The notes under the pieces were generated by a model. It did no database searches. It saw nothing but the letters and a program-made list of their open reading frames with translations, and had not been told where the DNA came from. The position numbers were made by a program, and so were the translations under genes. A DNA stretch of 33,023 nucleotides from Treponema sp. (GTDB lineage Bacteria > Spirochaetota > Spirochaetia > Treponematales > Breznakiellaceae). Of this stretch, positions 16,784 to 25,926 are shown in pieces. Each line of letters starts with the position of its first letter. Position 1 is the stretch's first letter. The DNA is taken from positions 1-33,023 of the forward strand of contig WRKT01000026.1 of the NCBI GenBank assembly GCA_009777995.1, given 5' to 3'.

Positions 16784-17854
16784 CTAGTCCGGGAAAAGGC
16801 CGCCCGAGTTCTTCCCCGGGATTTTCAGGTACTCGTAGGCAAGGGAGGTTACCATCCTGCCACGGGGAGTCCTTTGAATAAGACCTGCCTGTATCAGATA
16901 GGGCTCGTAATAATCTTCAAGTGTATCAACCGATTCCCCGATGGAAATTGCAAGGGTCTCTGCACCGACAGGCCCCCCGTTATATCTTTCGATGATAATC
17001 TTTAGGATTTCCCTGTCAAAGCTTTCAAGGCCGAGGGAATCGATTTCAAGACGCTTTAGACTTTGGGCGACAGTCTCGAGTGAAATACTATTTTGGGCCG
17101 ATACTTGGGCATAGTCCCTTACCCTTCTTAAGAGCCTGTTTACAACCCTGGGGGTACCCCTTGAAGACTTCGCAAGAAGGGAAGCCGCGTTATCATCTAT
17201 TTCTATATCCAAAATCCGAGCCGAGCGTTTTGCAATAGCCTCCATGTCTTCATCGGGGTAAAAAGAAAAACGACAGGTTATCCCGAACCGGCTGATAAGG
17301 GGGCTCGAAACATTGCCCGCCTTTGTCGTAGCCCCCACAAGGGTAAAGGGCTGTATCGGGATTCTGATATTTCGGGCATTCGGCCCCTGGCCGATTACCC
17401 AGTCGAGCTCAAAGTCTTCCATTGCAATATAGAGCATTTCCTCGATGGCAGGCTTCAGTCGGTGAATCTCGTCTATAAAAAAAACTGACTTTTCATTTAA
17501 AGTGGTAATAATCCCTGCAAGGTCCTTTGGTTTATCAAGTGCAGGGGCGGAAGTAACCCTGAACTCAGCTCCAAGCTCATTTGCAACCACCTGTGCCAAA
17601 GTGGTCTTCCCGAGCCCGGGGGGACCGGTTAAAAAAAGATGATCGAGGCTCTCCCCCCTCATCTTTGCCGCCCTTATAAAGACAGCAAGATTCTCCTTCA
17701 TCGAGTCCTGCCCGAGAAATTCCCCAAGATTCTTCGGCCTAAGGCTAAGATCCTTATTATCCTCTTCGAGGGGCTCTTCCGGGTGAAGCAGACCTTTGGC
17801 AGCGAGCTCTGAAGGCAAGCCTCCATGCGACTCTTTAGTCTTCATATTGGTCAT
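16784..17854 (-). CDS. ruvB: Holliday junction branch migration helicase RuvB
   Basis: A 356-residue AAA+ motor that, with RuvA, drives branch migration of recombination junctions. Motifs seen: RPKNLGEFLGQ at the start of the core, Walker A GPPGLGKTT (about 76-84), Walker B FFIDEIHRL, GPNARN, sensor 1 VGATTKAG, arginine finger region SSPLISRFG, sensor 2 GTPRVVNRLLRR, and the C-terminal winged helix with GGPVGAETLA and RTPRGR. The N-terminal 30 residues before the core are longer than in E. coli. Starts at 17854 or 17845 are both possible; AGGT lies close to the first. ruvA and ruvC are elsewhere in this window, each at its own locus. Confidence 0.97.
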   Translation of the reverse strand: MTNMKTKESHGGLPSELAAKGLLHPEEPLEEDNKDLSLRPKNLGEFLGQDSMKENLAVFIRAAKMRGESLDHLFLTGPPGLGKTTLAQVVANELGAEFRVTSAPALDKPKDLAGIITTLNEKSVFFIDEIHRLKPAIEEMLYIAMEDFELDWVIGQGPNARNIRIPIQPFTLVGATTKAGNVSSPLISRFGITCRFSFYPDEDMEAIAKRSARILDIEIDDNAASLLAKSSRGTPRVVNRLLRRVRDYAQVSAQNSISLETVAQSLKRLEIDSLGLESFDREILKIIIERYNGGPVGAETLAISIGESVDTLEDYYEPYLIQAGLIQRTPRGRMVTSLAYEYLKIPGKNSGGLFPD

Positions 17855-17968
17855 AATGATACCTATTTATGGCAACTTTGTACAATATCCTGCTCAAGCA
17901 ATATAGCTTTTCGCGGGCATTCTACTTTACTTTTTGCGGGAGCTGTATTATAAATAATGCGGAGAACT

Positions 17969-19207
17969 ATGATAGAAAATTATCCAAGGTGGAGAACTGA
18001 GAGCCTTTTACAGGCATTAGATAATCGCAGGGTCATAATAATAAGTGGAGCTCGCCAGAGTGGTAAAACTACGCTGACTGAGCAAATAAGGAAACCCGGC
18101 TTTGAGTATCGTACCCTTGATGACACGAATTTGCTGGATTTGGCTCTTAACGATCCAAAAGGGTTCGTAAAAACATCATCCGAAACCCTTATTATAGATG
18201 AAATACAGAAAGCTCCAAAACTAATCCCTGAAATTAAAATGGTTGTGGATAAGGATAACCGAAACGGACAATTTATACTCACCGGTTCTGTAAATCTTCA
18301 AACAATGCCCGGGGTTAGAGAGAGCCTTGCAGGCCGTGTGAAAAATATAAGATTGCGCCCGTTGACTATGGGGGAAATTTTTAAGAGAAAGCCGCGATTT
18401 CTGGAATCTGCTTTTGCAGGGAATTTCCCGGAATATTTATACGGCTATGATAAACGTGCTATTTTCGAGCTCGCATTTCGCGGGGGATATCCCGAGGCAA
18501 TCCGTATAAAAAACACTAATGAGGTTCGCGAATGGCATAGGGATTATCTGAAAACATTGATCGAATACGATCTTGTAGATTTCGCTAATATTAGACGTAA
18601 AGACGCCTTGGAAGAACTCCTTCCTGTATTGGCTGCATGGTCTTCAAAATTTATGGATATAAATGCTATTTCGTCATCCTTTTCATTGTCAAAACCAACT
18701 ATAGACAGTTATATTAACTTGATTTTATCCCTTTATATATTTGATAAAGTATCCCCATGGCTCAAAACTGATTATGAGCGGGTTCGACGGAAATCTAAGC
18801 TATTTGCCGGAGACTCAGGGCTTATGACGTCAATCCTTAACTGGCAGATTGATGAAGTAATGCTGAATGTTGACCGTTCAGGTAAGCTCATGGAAACCTT
18901 TGTATATCAAGAACTGGCAGCACAAGTTGATTTAGAAACAAGATATTCGCTATATCAATATAGAGACAGAGAAAAGCGGGAAATAGACTTTATTATAGAG
19001 CGTGATGATGGTGCAATTTTAGGTATAGAAATTAAAGCAGGTCATAATGTATCTAGAGGAGATTTTGCAGCACAGCAGTGGTTTAGAGACAGTTTCATAA
19101 AAGAAAAGAGGCCTTATACAGGAATCGTCCTATATTCAGGCGACAGAACGATATCATATAGTGATAATTTTTTTACAGTCCCGATTTCTGCGCTTTGGAT
19201 GGAGTAA
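17969..19207 (+). CDS. AAA ATPase with C-terminal DUF4143 domain
   Basis: About 412 residues. An AAA_14-type ATPase comes first: Walker A GARQSGKTT (27-35), Walker B TLIIDEIQ (73-80), sensor GSVNLQT, then ESLAGRV and RLRPLTMGE. DUF4143 follows, with a winged-helix-like middle and a C-terminal YRDREKREIDFIIER plus GIEIKAG, a PD-(D/E)XK-like E-x-D/E-x-K arrangement. Proteins of this build are numerous in treponemes and gut bacteria and their role is not settled; defence or mobile-element roles have been proposed. Start: ATG 17969 has GGAG 5 bases upstream; ATG 17957, which lies 5 bases after a TATTAT box, is the alternative. A paralog with the same layout is at 28610-29830. Confidence 0.85.
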   Translation: MIENYPRWRTESLLQALDNRRVIIISGARQSGKTTLTEQIRKPGFEYRTLDDTNLLDLALNDPKGFVKTSSETLIIDEIQKAPKLIPEIKMVVDKDNRNGQFILTGSVNLQTMPGVRESLAGRVKNIRLRPLTMGEIFKRKPRFLESAFAGNFPEYLYGYDKRAIFELAFRGGYPEAIRIKNTNEVREWHRDYLKTLIEYDLVDFANIRRKDALEELLPVLAAWSSKFMDINAISSSFSLSKPTIDSYINLILSLYIFDKVSPWLKTDYERVRRKSKLFAGDSGLMTSILNWQIDEVMLNVDRSGKLMETFVYQELAAQVDLETRYSLYQYRDREKREIDFIIERDDGAILGIEIKAGHNVSRGDFAAQQWFRDSFIKEKRPYTGIVLYSGDRTISYSDNFFTVPISALWME

Positions 19208-19285
19208 TGGGCACATTTCTACTTGACAGCTAGGGCAATATAACCGAAAATTAAAACAAACTACTCCATTTAATAGGTAAATAAT

Positions 19286-21493
19286 ATGAAGATTAAGATT
19301 AAGTTGACAATTATCGGTATTGCGATGACAGTAGTCGTTGCTGTAGTGCTCTCCTTCGTGCTTGCAACCAGAGCCGGAAACATCAGCATGGAATTAAGTG
19401 TTGCCGGCCTTGAGTATTTGAACGACCAGCAGACCGAATACTGGTACGGCAGGGTGAACGGACATCTGCGCGTCCTTCATACCCTTGCAGATACAATGGC
19501 ATCTTATCAGAACTACCCTATTGAGAGCAGGCGGGATATTTTCGATGAAATGATACGGGGAGTCCTTGACGGGGAATACGGTCAGGTCTTCTTTGAAATA
19601 GGCATGGTTTGGAGACCAAATGCCATAGACACCGATGCCTGGTATATAGGCAGGGAGGGCTCTACCCCGACAGGGCAGTATTCTGCGGTTGTTTCAAGAG
19701 ATGAGAATACCGGTGAAATATATATCCGCTCATCAACTGCAATAGACGGCCTAATGGATCACATGAACGGGCCGAATGCAAGAAGGGACAGGATAATGAC
19801 CCCAAACCTTATCCAGAGAAGGGGGGTTGATAACTATATTATATTGATGTCCGTTCCCATTATAAGCAAAGCTACAAATCAGGTTGTCGGCATGCTCTCC
19901 TGTAACCTGGACCTGATAGCCGTGCAGCCGTCGGTAATGGAGATAATAGCAGATCATCCTGATGTTGCGGCAATGTCAATTTACGCAAATGACGGGTTTA
20001 TTATTGCATCCTATATTCCGGATAATGTCGGTTACTATCTGCACGAAGTGCCTACAATGTTCGGAGACAATCTTGGAATGGTCCAGCAGCTAGTACGACA
20101 GGGCGGGAATATGGTTCTTGATGGTTATTCGGCAGCTCTTAATTCTGCCACAATGATAGACCTTAGCTCCTTTACCATAGGAAACTCCGATACCACTTGG
20201 ACAATAATGCTTGCCAAGGCCGAATCGACAATAATGGCACCTGTAAACGAGATGGTCCAGTTTGCTATTATTCTTGCAGCAATTGTTATTGTAGTCGGCT
20301 CAATCATTGCCTTCCTTGTCTACAATGCAATGACCAAACCTATTGTAACTGTCACAGATACCCTTAAAGATATTTCTGAAGGGGACGGGGATCTTACCCA
20401 CCTTATAAGCGTAAACTCAAAAGACGAGATAGGCCTAATGGCCAAGTATTTCAACCTTACAATAGAAAAGATCAAGATAATGGTAAGGCATGTAAGGAAC
20501 GAAACGAAGGTTATTACAGACCTTAGCTCTAATCTTGCAAATGACATGACAGAGACCGCAGCAGCAATGAACGAGATCACTGCAAATATCCAGAGCATAA
20601 AACAGAGGATGATTAACCAGAGTGCAAGCGTCACCGAGACAAGTGCAACAATGGAGCAGATCACCCTAAACATTAATAAGCTGAACGGCCAAGTTGAAAA
20701 GCAGACATCCAGTGTTACCCAGTCCTCATCTGCAATCGAAGAGATGCTCGCAAATATTCAATCTGTAACTCAGACCTTAGTTCATAACTCTGCAAATGTT
20801 GAGAAACTCACCGAAGCATCCGAAGTCGGCCGCACAGGTCTTCAAGACGTTGCCTCCGACATTCAGGAAATTTCCCGTGAATCAGAGGGCCTCCTTGAAA
20901 TTAACGCGGTAATGGAAAGCATAGCAAGCCAGACCAACTTGTTATCAATGAACGCGGCAATCGAAGCAGCCCACGCAGGGGAAGCAGGAAAGGGCTTCGC
21001 AGTAGTCGCCGAGGAAATAAGAAAACTCGCAGAAAGCTCAAGCGAGCAGTCGAAGACCATCAGCGATGTACTCAAAAAGATAAAGAGCTCCATCGACAAG
21101 ATCACCCTTTCAACCGACAACGTTCTAAAGAGGTTCGAGGCCATTGATTCAGGGGTCAGAACAGTTGCCGACCAGGAAGAAAATATCCGGAACGCCATGG
21201 AAGAGCAGGGTCAGGGAAGCAAGCAGATCCTCGAAGCAATCGGCCATCTGAACGAGATAACCCAGCAGGTAAAGGGCGGCTCCCTCGAAATGCTCGAAGG
21301 TGCCCAGGAAGTTATGCGGGAGACCGGAAACCTGGATGCAACGACCCAGGAAATCACGGGCGGCATGAACGAAATGGCAACCGGGGTGGATCAGGTAAAC
21401 GTAGCCGTGAACAATATCAACTCGCTTACCAATAAGAACCGCGATACAGCATCCGCTCTTATGAAGGAAGTCCAGAAGTTTAAGATTGACTAG
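19286..21493 (+). CDS. Methyl-accepting chemotaxis protein with periplasmic Cache sensor
   Basis: A 735-residue chemoreceptor. TM1 is at about 7-28, followed by a periplasmic dCache-like sensor (about 30-315), including the [11 protein letters not shown] segment and MSVPIISKA before [10 protein letters not shown]2 is at about 325-348, then HAMP (about 350-405) and a long signalling coiled coil. The conserved hairpin tip reads [36 protein letters not shown] (about 550-585). No CheR/CheB-type C-terminal pentapeptide is present; the protein ends [12 protein letters not shown]. It would pass a small-molecule signal through CheA and CheW to the periplasmic flagella, whose rod genes are also in this window. 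AGGT lies before ATG 19286. Ligand not predictable. Confidence 0.95.
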   Translation: MKIKIKLTIIGIAMTVVVAVVLSFVLATRAGNISMELSVAGLEYLNDQQTEYWYGRVNGHLRVLHTLADTMASYQNYPIESRRDIFDEMIRGVLDGEYGQVFFEIGMVWRPNAIDTDAWYIGREGSTPTGQYSAVVSRDENTGEIYIRSSTAIDGLMDHMNGPNARRDRIMTPNLIQRRGVDNYIILMSVPIISKATNQVVGMLSCNLDLIAVQPSVMEIIADHPDVAAMSIYANDGFIIASYIPDNVGYYLHEVPTMFGDNLGMVQQLVRQGGNMVLDGYSAALNSATMIDLSSFTIGNSDTTWTIMLAKAESTIMAPVNEMVQFAIILAAIVIVVGSIIAFLVYNAMTKPIVTVTDTLKDISEGDGDLTHLISVNSKDEIGLMAKYFNLTIEKIKIMVRHVRNETKVITDLSSNLANDMTETAAAMNEITANIQSIKQRMINQSASVTETSATMEQITLNINKLNGQVEKQTSSVTQSSSAIEEMLANIQSVTQTLVHNSANVEKLTEASEVGRTGLQDVASDIQEISRESEGLLEINAVMESIASQTNLLSMNAAIEAAHAGEAGKGFAVVAEEIRKLAESSSEQSKTISDVLKKIKSSIDKITLSTDNVLKRFEAIDSGVRTVADQEENIRNAMEEQGQGSKQILEAIGHLNEITQQVKGGSLEMLEGAQEVMRETGNLDATTQEITGGMNEMATGVDQVNVAVNNINSLTNKNRDTASALMKEVQKFKID

Positions 21494-21504
21494 GAGTCGG
21501 CGGC

Positions 21505-22575
21505 CTAGCGCCAGATTCCGAATAGAGTATCTTTATTATCAACGTTATTGCCCTGAATTAAGTTCAGGGCAATTTCATTTTTGCTTGAGTATTGCAGTAA
21601 ATTGCTCATAAGGGTGGGCCTTAGTTCCAGCTCTTTAAGGAAGATATCGCTGCGTATACCTCTCAAGATCTTCGATGGGGGGCTCATTCCCTTAGGGCTG
21701 AAAACTTCCGTGGCAAAGGTGCTCCTCGCTTCATCGTCAAGGTCCTTATAGACTCGCACAGACACCCCATCACTCTTTAATAAATTACTCCAATCCCTTG
21801 AAAGAGCGGCGAAACCCTTTTCCGCATAATGGTCCTCTATTGCGTTTAGCGTATTCATTATGCTTAAAAACTGATATTCGCATTTTACCGCGGTTTCATC
21901 CATTAGAAGAAGTGCGGGGAGGAAATATGTTTTACAGCCGATACAGTACATCCTGGAATCTTCTCTAAGCTGGGCTTCCCTGCCCTTCTTGAAACCTGCA
22001 TCCGGCCTTGGATTTTGATAATTTTTAAGAAGGTCCTTATAGGAATAAACCTTTCCGCATTTCGGGCATTCTGAATAGTTAACCAATTGCAACTTAGCAT
22101 GCGGAATTATAAAGCTATTATGATTATCAGTCTTATTCTTCTTGATTATTTCATCAAGGGCTTTTTGGCCGTTAGCGGACTTAAAAAAGCTTGAAGAAGG
22201 AGTTACTTCTGCCATGAATCCGTAAGGCTTTTCACCTGCACCCCTATTCAATATGGCTTTTAGAAAGTCATCAAAGGTGTAAAAGCGCGAGAGAAAACGG
22301 AGTTTCCTGTATTCAGGCTGTGCTGCGATAATAGCAAGCACCTTTTCTTGAGCCTTAATCCTCTGTTGTAAGTCTGCATCACTATGCTTAATATCTTCTC
22401 TTAAATTATGCGGATCGTCTGCACCTGTCAGGTTCTTATAAAAGCGCCTTCGAATCTCGGTGCTTTCTCGCTTCAATGCAACAGCAAGTTCTTCCTGGGA
22501 TATTGCTCCGATAATTTTGGCAATAACATCGTCTTTGGCATTAAAAATATCGGAGAAGGTAAATACCGTGCTCAT
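21505..22575 (-). CDS. Unrecognised protein: FliG C-terminal-like domain joined to a zinc-ribbon region
   Basis: A 356-residue soluble protein I cannot name. Residues about 4-85 resemble the C-terminal (torque) domain of the flagellar switch protein FliG: FTFSDIFNAKDDVIAKII aligns with the FliG phrase for the domain start, then ELAVALKRESTEIRRRFYKNL and LREDIK, matching the ALK, RNMS and RDDL positions. The middle has CPKCGK (Cys170, Cys173) and CIGC (Cys211, Cys214), which could form one split zinc ribbon. The last 140 residues show no known motif. A promoter ends 6 bases before the ATG. Its neighbour is an MCP gene, convergent with 11 bases between. A link with motility is an inference from the FliG-like part. 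Confidence 0.5.
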   Translation of the reverse strand: MSTVFTFSDIFNAKDDVIAKIIGAISQEELAVALKRESTEIRRRFYKNLTGADDPHNLREDIKHSDADLQQRIKAQEKVLAIIAAQPEYRKLRFLSRFYTFDDFLKAILNRGAGEKPYGFMAEVTPSSSFFKSANGQKALDEIIKKNKTDNHNSFIIPHAKLQLVNYSECPKCGKVYSYKDLLKNYQNPRPDAGFKKGREAQLREDSRMYCIGCKTYFLPALLLMDETAVKCEYQFLSIMNTLNAIEDHYAEKGFAALSRDWSNLLKSDGVSVRVYKDLDDEARSTFATEVFSPKGMSPPSKILRGIRSDIFLKELELRPTLMSNLLQYSSKNEIALNLIQGNNVDNKDTLFGIWR

Positions 22576-22581
22576 GGTTAT

Positions 22582-22610
22582 AATATAAAGGGAAATTTAA
22601 TGAAAATCAA
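22582..22610 (-). promoter_or_regulatory. Candidate promoter of the FliG-like/zinc-ribbon gene, leaderless geometry
   Basis: On the minus strand TTGATT (22610-22605), 17 nt, TATATT (22587-22582), 6 nt, ATG 22575. There is no Shine-Dalgarno in the 6-nt gap. Confidence 0.5.
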
Positions 22611-22628
22611 GTTTACTATTACCCGTTT

Positions 22629-23219
22629 CTATCCGGATTCAGATAATCGCACAATGGCCTGTCTGAAAAGAAGCTTCTCCTTCTCAGCTTCCCCTGTGCC
22701 CGGGGGCAGTTCCTTCTCGGCTGCAGCCAGGGCGTCGGCCGCAGCCCTTCTTTCATAGCCCATTCCTGCAAGTGCATCAAGTAACTCCTTATAGGGTGTT
22801 TCTGCTTCGCTTGCAGACCTTACGAGTTTTCCCTTTAATGCAAGGAGCATTTTCTGTGCTGTCTTTTTCCCGAGGCCCGGCACTGCTTCAAGCCTTGAGA
22901 GGTCGTCAGTTTCGAGGGCCTTTTCAAGATCGTCCCTGCTTATGCCCCCCATTATTTTAAGGGCAGCCCTCGGGCCTATTCCCTCGACTTTGAGCAGTTC
23001 AAGAAAGGTATGCCGCCCCGCTTCCTCTGCAAAACCATAGAGCTTCATCTGGTCTTCCTTATGGTAAAGCCAGGTGAAGACCCTCCCCTCTTCTCCTATA
23101 TTAGGCAGGCGGCCGAGGTCCATGCCGGGAACTTCGACAATATATTCAATGCCCCCGCATAAAATGCAGAGGGAGTCAATGTTTTTTTCGGTGATAATTC
23201 CCCTTAAACTGTTATACAT
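22629..23219 (-). CDS. ruvA: Holliday junction DNA-binding protein RuvA
   Basis: A 196-residue protein that binds four-way junctions and loads RuvB. Seen: the N-terminal OB-fold MYNSLRGIITEKN with GIEYIVEVPG and the acidic-pin region VFTWLYHKEDQMKLYGF; the first helix-hairpin-helix LKVEGIGPRAALKIM; the second VPGLGKKTAQKMLLALK; and a C-terminal helical domain with LDALAGMGYERRAAADAL that contacts RuvB. Length is normal. It is separated from ruvB by 5 kb here, but ruvC and yebC lie only 1-2 kb away beyond the aldolase gene. A TATATT box lies 6 bases before the ATG, overlapping the promoter of the divergent aldolase gene. Confidence 0.96.
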   Translation of the reverse strand: MYNSLRGIITEKNIDSLCILCGGIEYIVEVPGMDLGRLPNIGEEGRVFTWLYHKEDQMKLYGFAEEAGRHTFLELLKVEGIGPRAALKIMGGISRDDLEKALETDDLSRLEAVPGLGKKTAQKMLLALKGKLVRSASEAETPYKELLDALAGMGYERRAAADALAAAEKELPPGTGEAEKEKLLFRQAIVRLSESG

Positions 23220-23220
23220 G

Positions 23221-23249
23221 AAGACAATATACCACTATTGTAATATAAT
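23221..23249. promoter_or_regulatory. Overlapping divergent promoters for the aldolase and ruvA
   Basis: Plus strand: AAGACA (23221-23226), 17 nt, TATAAT (23244-23249), 5 nt, ATG 23255. Minus strand: TATATT (23231-23226), 6 nt, ATG 23219, with no clear -35. Only 35 bp separate the two start codons, so both RNAs should be leaderless or nearly so. Confidence 0.5.
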
Positions 23250-23254
23250 GGTAT

Positions 23255-24139
23255 ATGGACAAAATTCACGGTGTAATTCCCCCAATGGTAACCCCCTTCA
23301 AAAAAAACGGCGATCTTGATACAGAGGGCTTTGTTTCGAATATTAAGAAGTGGAATGATGATAAACTGGTCGGCTATCTTGTAATAGGCTCGAACAGCGA
23401 GACTGTTTATTTAAGTGATGATGAAAAGCTCGAACTTGTAAGACTTACGGCAGAGCATGCAAAAGAGGGGCGCTTAGTCATGGCAGGATCAAGCCATGAG
23501 TCTGCAAGGGGTACAATCGAGCTTACAAATAAGTGCGCCCGGCTCGGCGCCCACTGTGCCCTGATCCTTACCCCCTATTACTACGGCTCTGCAATGGACA
23601 GTAAGGCAATGATAAGATTTTTTACGGAGGTTGCAGACAACTCTGAGATCCCTGTTTTAATTTACAATGTAAGCAAATTCACGGGCGTCAATATCGGAGC
23701 AGATGCAATTGCAGAACTCAGCAAGCATAAAAACATAGCAGGCATGAAGGACTCTAACGGCGATGTACCCCAGCTCGCAACCTTCCTACGCGTTGCAGAC
23801 CCAAGCTTCCAAGTGATGACAGGCACCTACGGGGCCTGGTACCCCGCCCTTGCAATGGGAATGACCGGCATAGTGTCGGCAATGGCGAATTGCTGCCCGA
23901 ACGAAATTGCCCTTACTCAAGAGCTCTACGAGGCGGGCAAGCAAAAGGAGGCCTTCGAGCTTTACCAGAGGATGTTCCCCGTGAATGCGGCGGTAACAGG
24001 TACTTTCGGGATTCCGGGGCTCAAGTACGCCTGTGACTACCTTGGGTATACCGGCGGTCATGTCCGGAACCCGCTCGCAGACTGCACATCTACTCAGCAG
24101 GAACAACTAAAAATTATTATAGACAAAGCTCTACAGTGA
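23255..24139 (+). CDS. Class I aldolase of the DapA family, closest to 4-hydroxy-2-oxoglutarate aldolase
   Basis: A 294-residue TIM-barrel enzyme. The Schiff-base lysine is Lys165 (AGMKDSNGD) and the catalytic tyrosine is Tyr137 (IYNV). The substrate loop reads GSNSET, rather than the GTTGE of dihydrodipicolinate synthase, and the C-terminal part has NAAVTGTFGIPGLK, then GYTGGHVRNPL. These features resemble mammalian HOGA1 (4-hydroxy-2-oxoglutarate aldolase) more than DapA as I know the sequences. The likely reaction is reversible cleavage or formation of a 2-keto-acid with pyruvate. No pathway gene lies next to it: neighbours are ruvA and ruvC. Leaderless promoter immediately upstream. A DapA role cannot be ruled out without testing. 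Confidence 0.8.
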   Translation: MDKIHGVIPPMVTPFKKNGDLDTEGFVSNIKKWNDDKLVGYLVIGSNSETVYLSDDEKLELVRLTAEHAKEGRLVMAGSSHESARGTIELTNKCARLGAHCALILTPYYYGSAMDSKAMIRFFTEVADNSEIPVLIYNVSKFTGVNIGADAIAELSKHKNIAGMKDSNGDVPQLATFLRVADPSFQVMTGTYGAWYPALAMGMTGIVSAMANCCPNEIALTQELYEAGKQKEAFELYQRMFPVNAAVTGTFGIPGLKYACDYLGYTGGHVRNPLADCTSTQQEQLKIIIDKALQ

Positions 24140-24165
24140 AATCTAATCAACTCTAAATTTATTAG

Positions 24166-24264
24166 CACAGAGCTCACAGAGGCCACGGAGATCACAGAGA
24201 GTTTTTAGAGTGGGCTAAACTCTATATCCTCTCTGTGTCCTTTGTGATCCCTGTGAGCTCCGTG
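24166..24264. repeat. CACRGAG palindromic element, copy B
   Basis: Left arm 24166-24199 has four CACRGAG heptamers at 9-nt intervals; right arm 24231-24264 has four inverted heptamers (CTCTGTG, CTTTGTG, CCCTGTG, CTCCGTG). The 30-nt centre is related to that of copy D. It lies between the convergent aldolase and ruvC genes and could act as a bidirectional terminator. Confidence 0.9.
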
Positions 24265-24300
24265 TTATCAATAACACAGAGTAGTAAGTTAATACAGCAA

Positions 24301-24771
24301 TTAGAACACCGAGTGGGCGGCGCAGATGGCTGCCCCCAGGGCGTCAGCGGCGTGGGCAGGTTTCGGGATCTCCTTTAGGCCGAGGAGCAGGCGAATCATT
24401 TCCTGAACCTGTTTCTTATCTGCCCTTGTAATACCCACAACCCCCTTCTTTATAGAGTTTGGAGTAAGCTCAAGGATGGGCAATCCACGGCCTGCGAGGG
24501 CAAGAAGGAGCACCCCCCTCGCCTCCGCCACGACCATCGCACTTGAGATATTTTTGCCGAAATATAGATTTTCAATTGCGGCTTTCTGTGGTTTATAAGT
24601 ATCGAGGACTTCGAGAAAGGTTTCGTAAATATGATGCAGACGCAGGCCCCGCTCTACATCATTCTTTGTCTCGATGCAGCCGTGGGCAATATAACGCAGC
24701 TTGCCCCTTGAATAGTCCACCACCCCCCATCCGGTAGAGGCGAGACCGGGGTCAACGCCGATAAGGCGCAT
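24301..24771 (-). CDS. ruvC: Holliday junction resolvase RuvC
   Basis: A 156-residue endonuclease that cuts four-way junctions symmetrically. RNase H-fold acidic residues are visible: Asp7 (IGVDPGLASTGWG), Glu67 (AIENLYFGKN) and the last motif HAADALGAA with His140 and Asp143. EARGVLLLA and ELTPNSIKKGVVG are also family features. Length is slightly below E. coli (173). Its ATG overlaps the yebC stop by one base (TAATG), so the two genes are translationally coupled, the common yebC-ruvC arrangement. Confidence 0.97.
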   Translation of the reverse strand: MRLIGVDPGLASTGWGVVDYSRGKLRYIAHGCIETKNDVERGLRLHHIYETFLEVLDTYKPQKAAIENLYFGKNISSAMVVAEARGVLLLALAGRGLPILELTPNSIKKGVVGITRADKKQVQEMIRLLLGLKEIPKPAHAADALGAAICAAHSVF

Positions 24772-25511
24772 TATTCAGGTTCAAACCCGTCAGGGATACT
24801 TATATTGGAATAGACATTCTGAACATCATCATTATCTTCGAGTTTCTCTATGAGCTTTAAGACCTTCGATGTTGCATCATTTTCAAGAGAGACATCAACT
24901 TCGGAAATCATGCTGATTTCAGCACTCATCGTCTCGAATTCCTTTTCGTTAAGGGCATTGACAACAGCCTCGAAGTCTTCCGGAGCAGAAATTACCTGAA
25001 TAATACCGTCAGAGCACGAGACATCATCGGCGCCGCCTTCAAGGGCCACCTCCAGCACCTCGTCTTCGGTATACTTATCCCCGTCAAGGGTGATAAGCCC
25101 CTGGCGCTTAAAGAGGCGTGAAACTGCACCGGCTGTGGCAAGTTGTCCGCCCGCCTTGGTGAGGATACTGCGCACATCGGCGGCGGCCCGGTTCTTATTG
25201 TCGGTGAGTACTTCGATTAGAAGGGCAACGCCGCCCCCTGCATAGGCCTCGTAGGTGAGTTCTTCGTAGCTCACACCCTCGAGTTCGCCCGTGCCCTTTT
25301 TAATGGCCCTGTCAATATTGTCCTTGGGCATATTTGCAGAGCGGGCCTTTAAAATGGCCGTCCGGAGGCGCGGATTGGCATCGGGATTACCCCCGCCCAT
25401 CCTTGCGGAAATCGAGATTTCCTTTATCAATTTTGTAAAAATTTTCCCGCGCCTTGCGTCAGCGGCACCTTTCGCATGTTTAATAGTCGCCCATTTACTG
25501 TGGCCCGACAT
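24771..25511 (-). CDS. yebC: YebC/PmpR-family protein
   Basis: A protein of about 246 residues starting MSGHSKWATIKHAKG, the invariant family opening. Further motifs: GKIFTKLIKEI, ARMGGGNPDANPRLR, NMPKDNIDRAIKKGTGE and YEAYAGGGVALLIE. The family includes PmpR-type DNA-binding regulators and, more recently, ribosome-associated factors that ease stalling at proline stretches; which applies here cannot be told. ATG 25511 is chosen over 25532 because the family starts at this Met and GGAG lies 5 bases upstream. It leads the yebC-ruvC pair. The leader contains a GC-rich imperfect hairpin (GCGC arms). Confidence 0.95.
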   Translation of the reverse strand: MSGHSKWATIKHAKGAADARRGKIFTKLIKEISISARMGGGNPDANPRLRTAILKARSANMPKDNIDRAIKKGTGELEGVSYEELTYEAYAGGGVALLIEVLTDNKNRAAADVRSILTKAGGQLATAGAVSRLFKRQGLITLDGDKYTEDEVLEVALEGGADDVSCSDGIIQVISAPEDFEAVVNALNEKEFETMSAEISMISEVDVSLENDATSKVLKLIEKLEDNDDVQNVYSNISIPDGFEPE

Positions 25512-25571
25512 AGTCACTCCTTCTTCGCGCACCCAGCTCGGGCGCGATAAAAAACTTGAGAGAATTGACTT

Positions 25572-25606
25572 CTAAACCCGCCGGGATTACCGGCGTTAGG
25601 GTTTAG
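25572..25606 (-). terminator. Stem-loop after the small zinc protein gene
   Basis: CTAAACCC (25572-25579) pairs with GGGTTTAG (25599-25606), and the inner GCCGG (25580-25584) pairs with CCGGC (25590-25594), leaving a 4-nt bulge. It overlaps the stop codon at 25603-25605 and precedes yebC on the same strand. Confidence 0.55.
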
Positions 25607-25845
25607 ATTACAATTTTTACGTCTACTTTGCCTTTTTTGATGGACTGTTCTATGCTTTCCTGGTACAACCTATAGAACCAGTTATAGTCGAAGGGTGATT
25701 TGCTGCGGATTACAGGCTTTACGAGATAATCCAGCTTGTCACGACAGGACTCGCAAAGGTCGCGGTGGGCAATATGAAAGTAATTGCGCCGATGAAAGGG
25801 TTCTACAATAACACAGTGGCAAACATCGCAGTTAAGGGTCTTCAT
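25603..25845 (-). CDS. Small zinc-binding protein of unknown function
   Basis: An 80-residue protein with two CxxC pairs, Cys6/Cys9 (plus Cys11) and Cys31/Cys34 (LCESC), which should hold one zinc ion like a treble-clef or ribbon finger. The second half is basic and aromatic (NWFYRLYQESIEQSIKKGK). A GGAG ribosome site precedes ATG 25845. It stands alone, divergent from the NeuB-like gene. I do not recognise a family; regulatory or RNA-binding roles are possible but unsupported. Confidence 0.7.
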   Translation of the reverse strand: MKTLNCDVCHCVIVEPFHRRNYFHIAHRDLCESCRDKLDYLVKPVIRSKSPFDYNWFYRLYQESIEQSIKKGKVDVKIVI

Positions 25846-25926
25846 TTCAAGCTCCTATATTGTTAGATTTTTGTACTCTACCATGATATAATATCGTAAA
25901 ATCAAAAAAAAGTCGAGGGGGAAAAG

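Noticed and set aside
25512..25532. Upstream start for yebC
   Set aside because: The family begins with MSGHSKW, and the ribosome site GGAG lies between the two possible starts.
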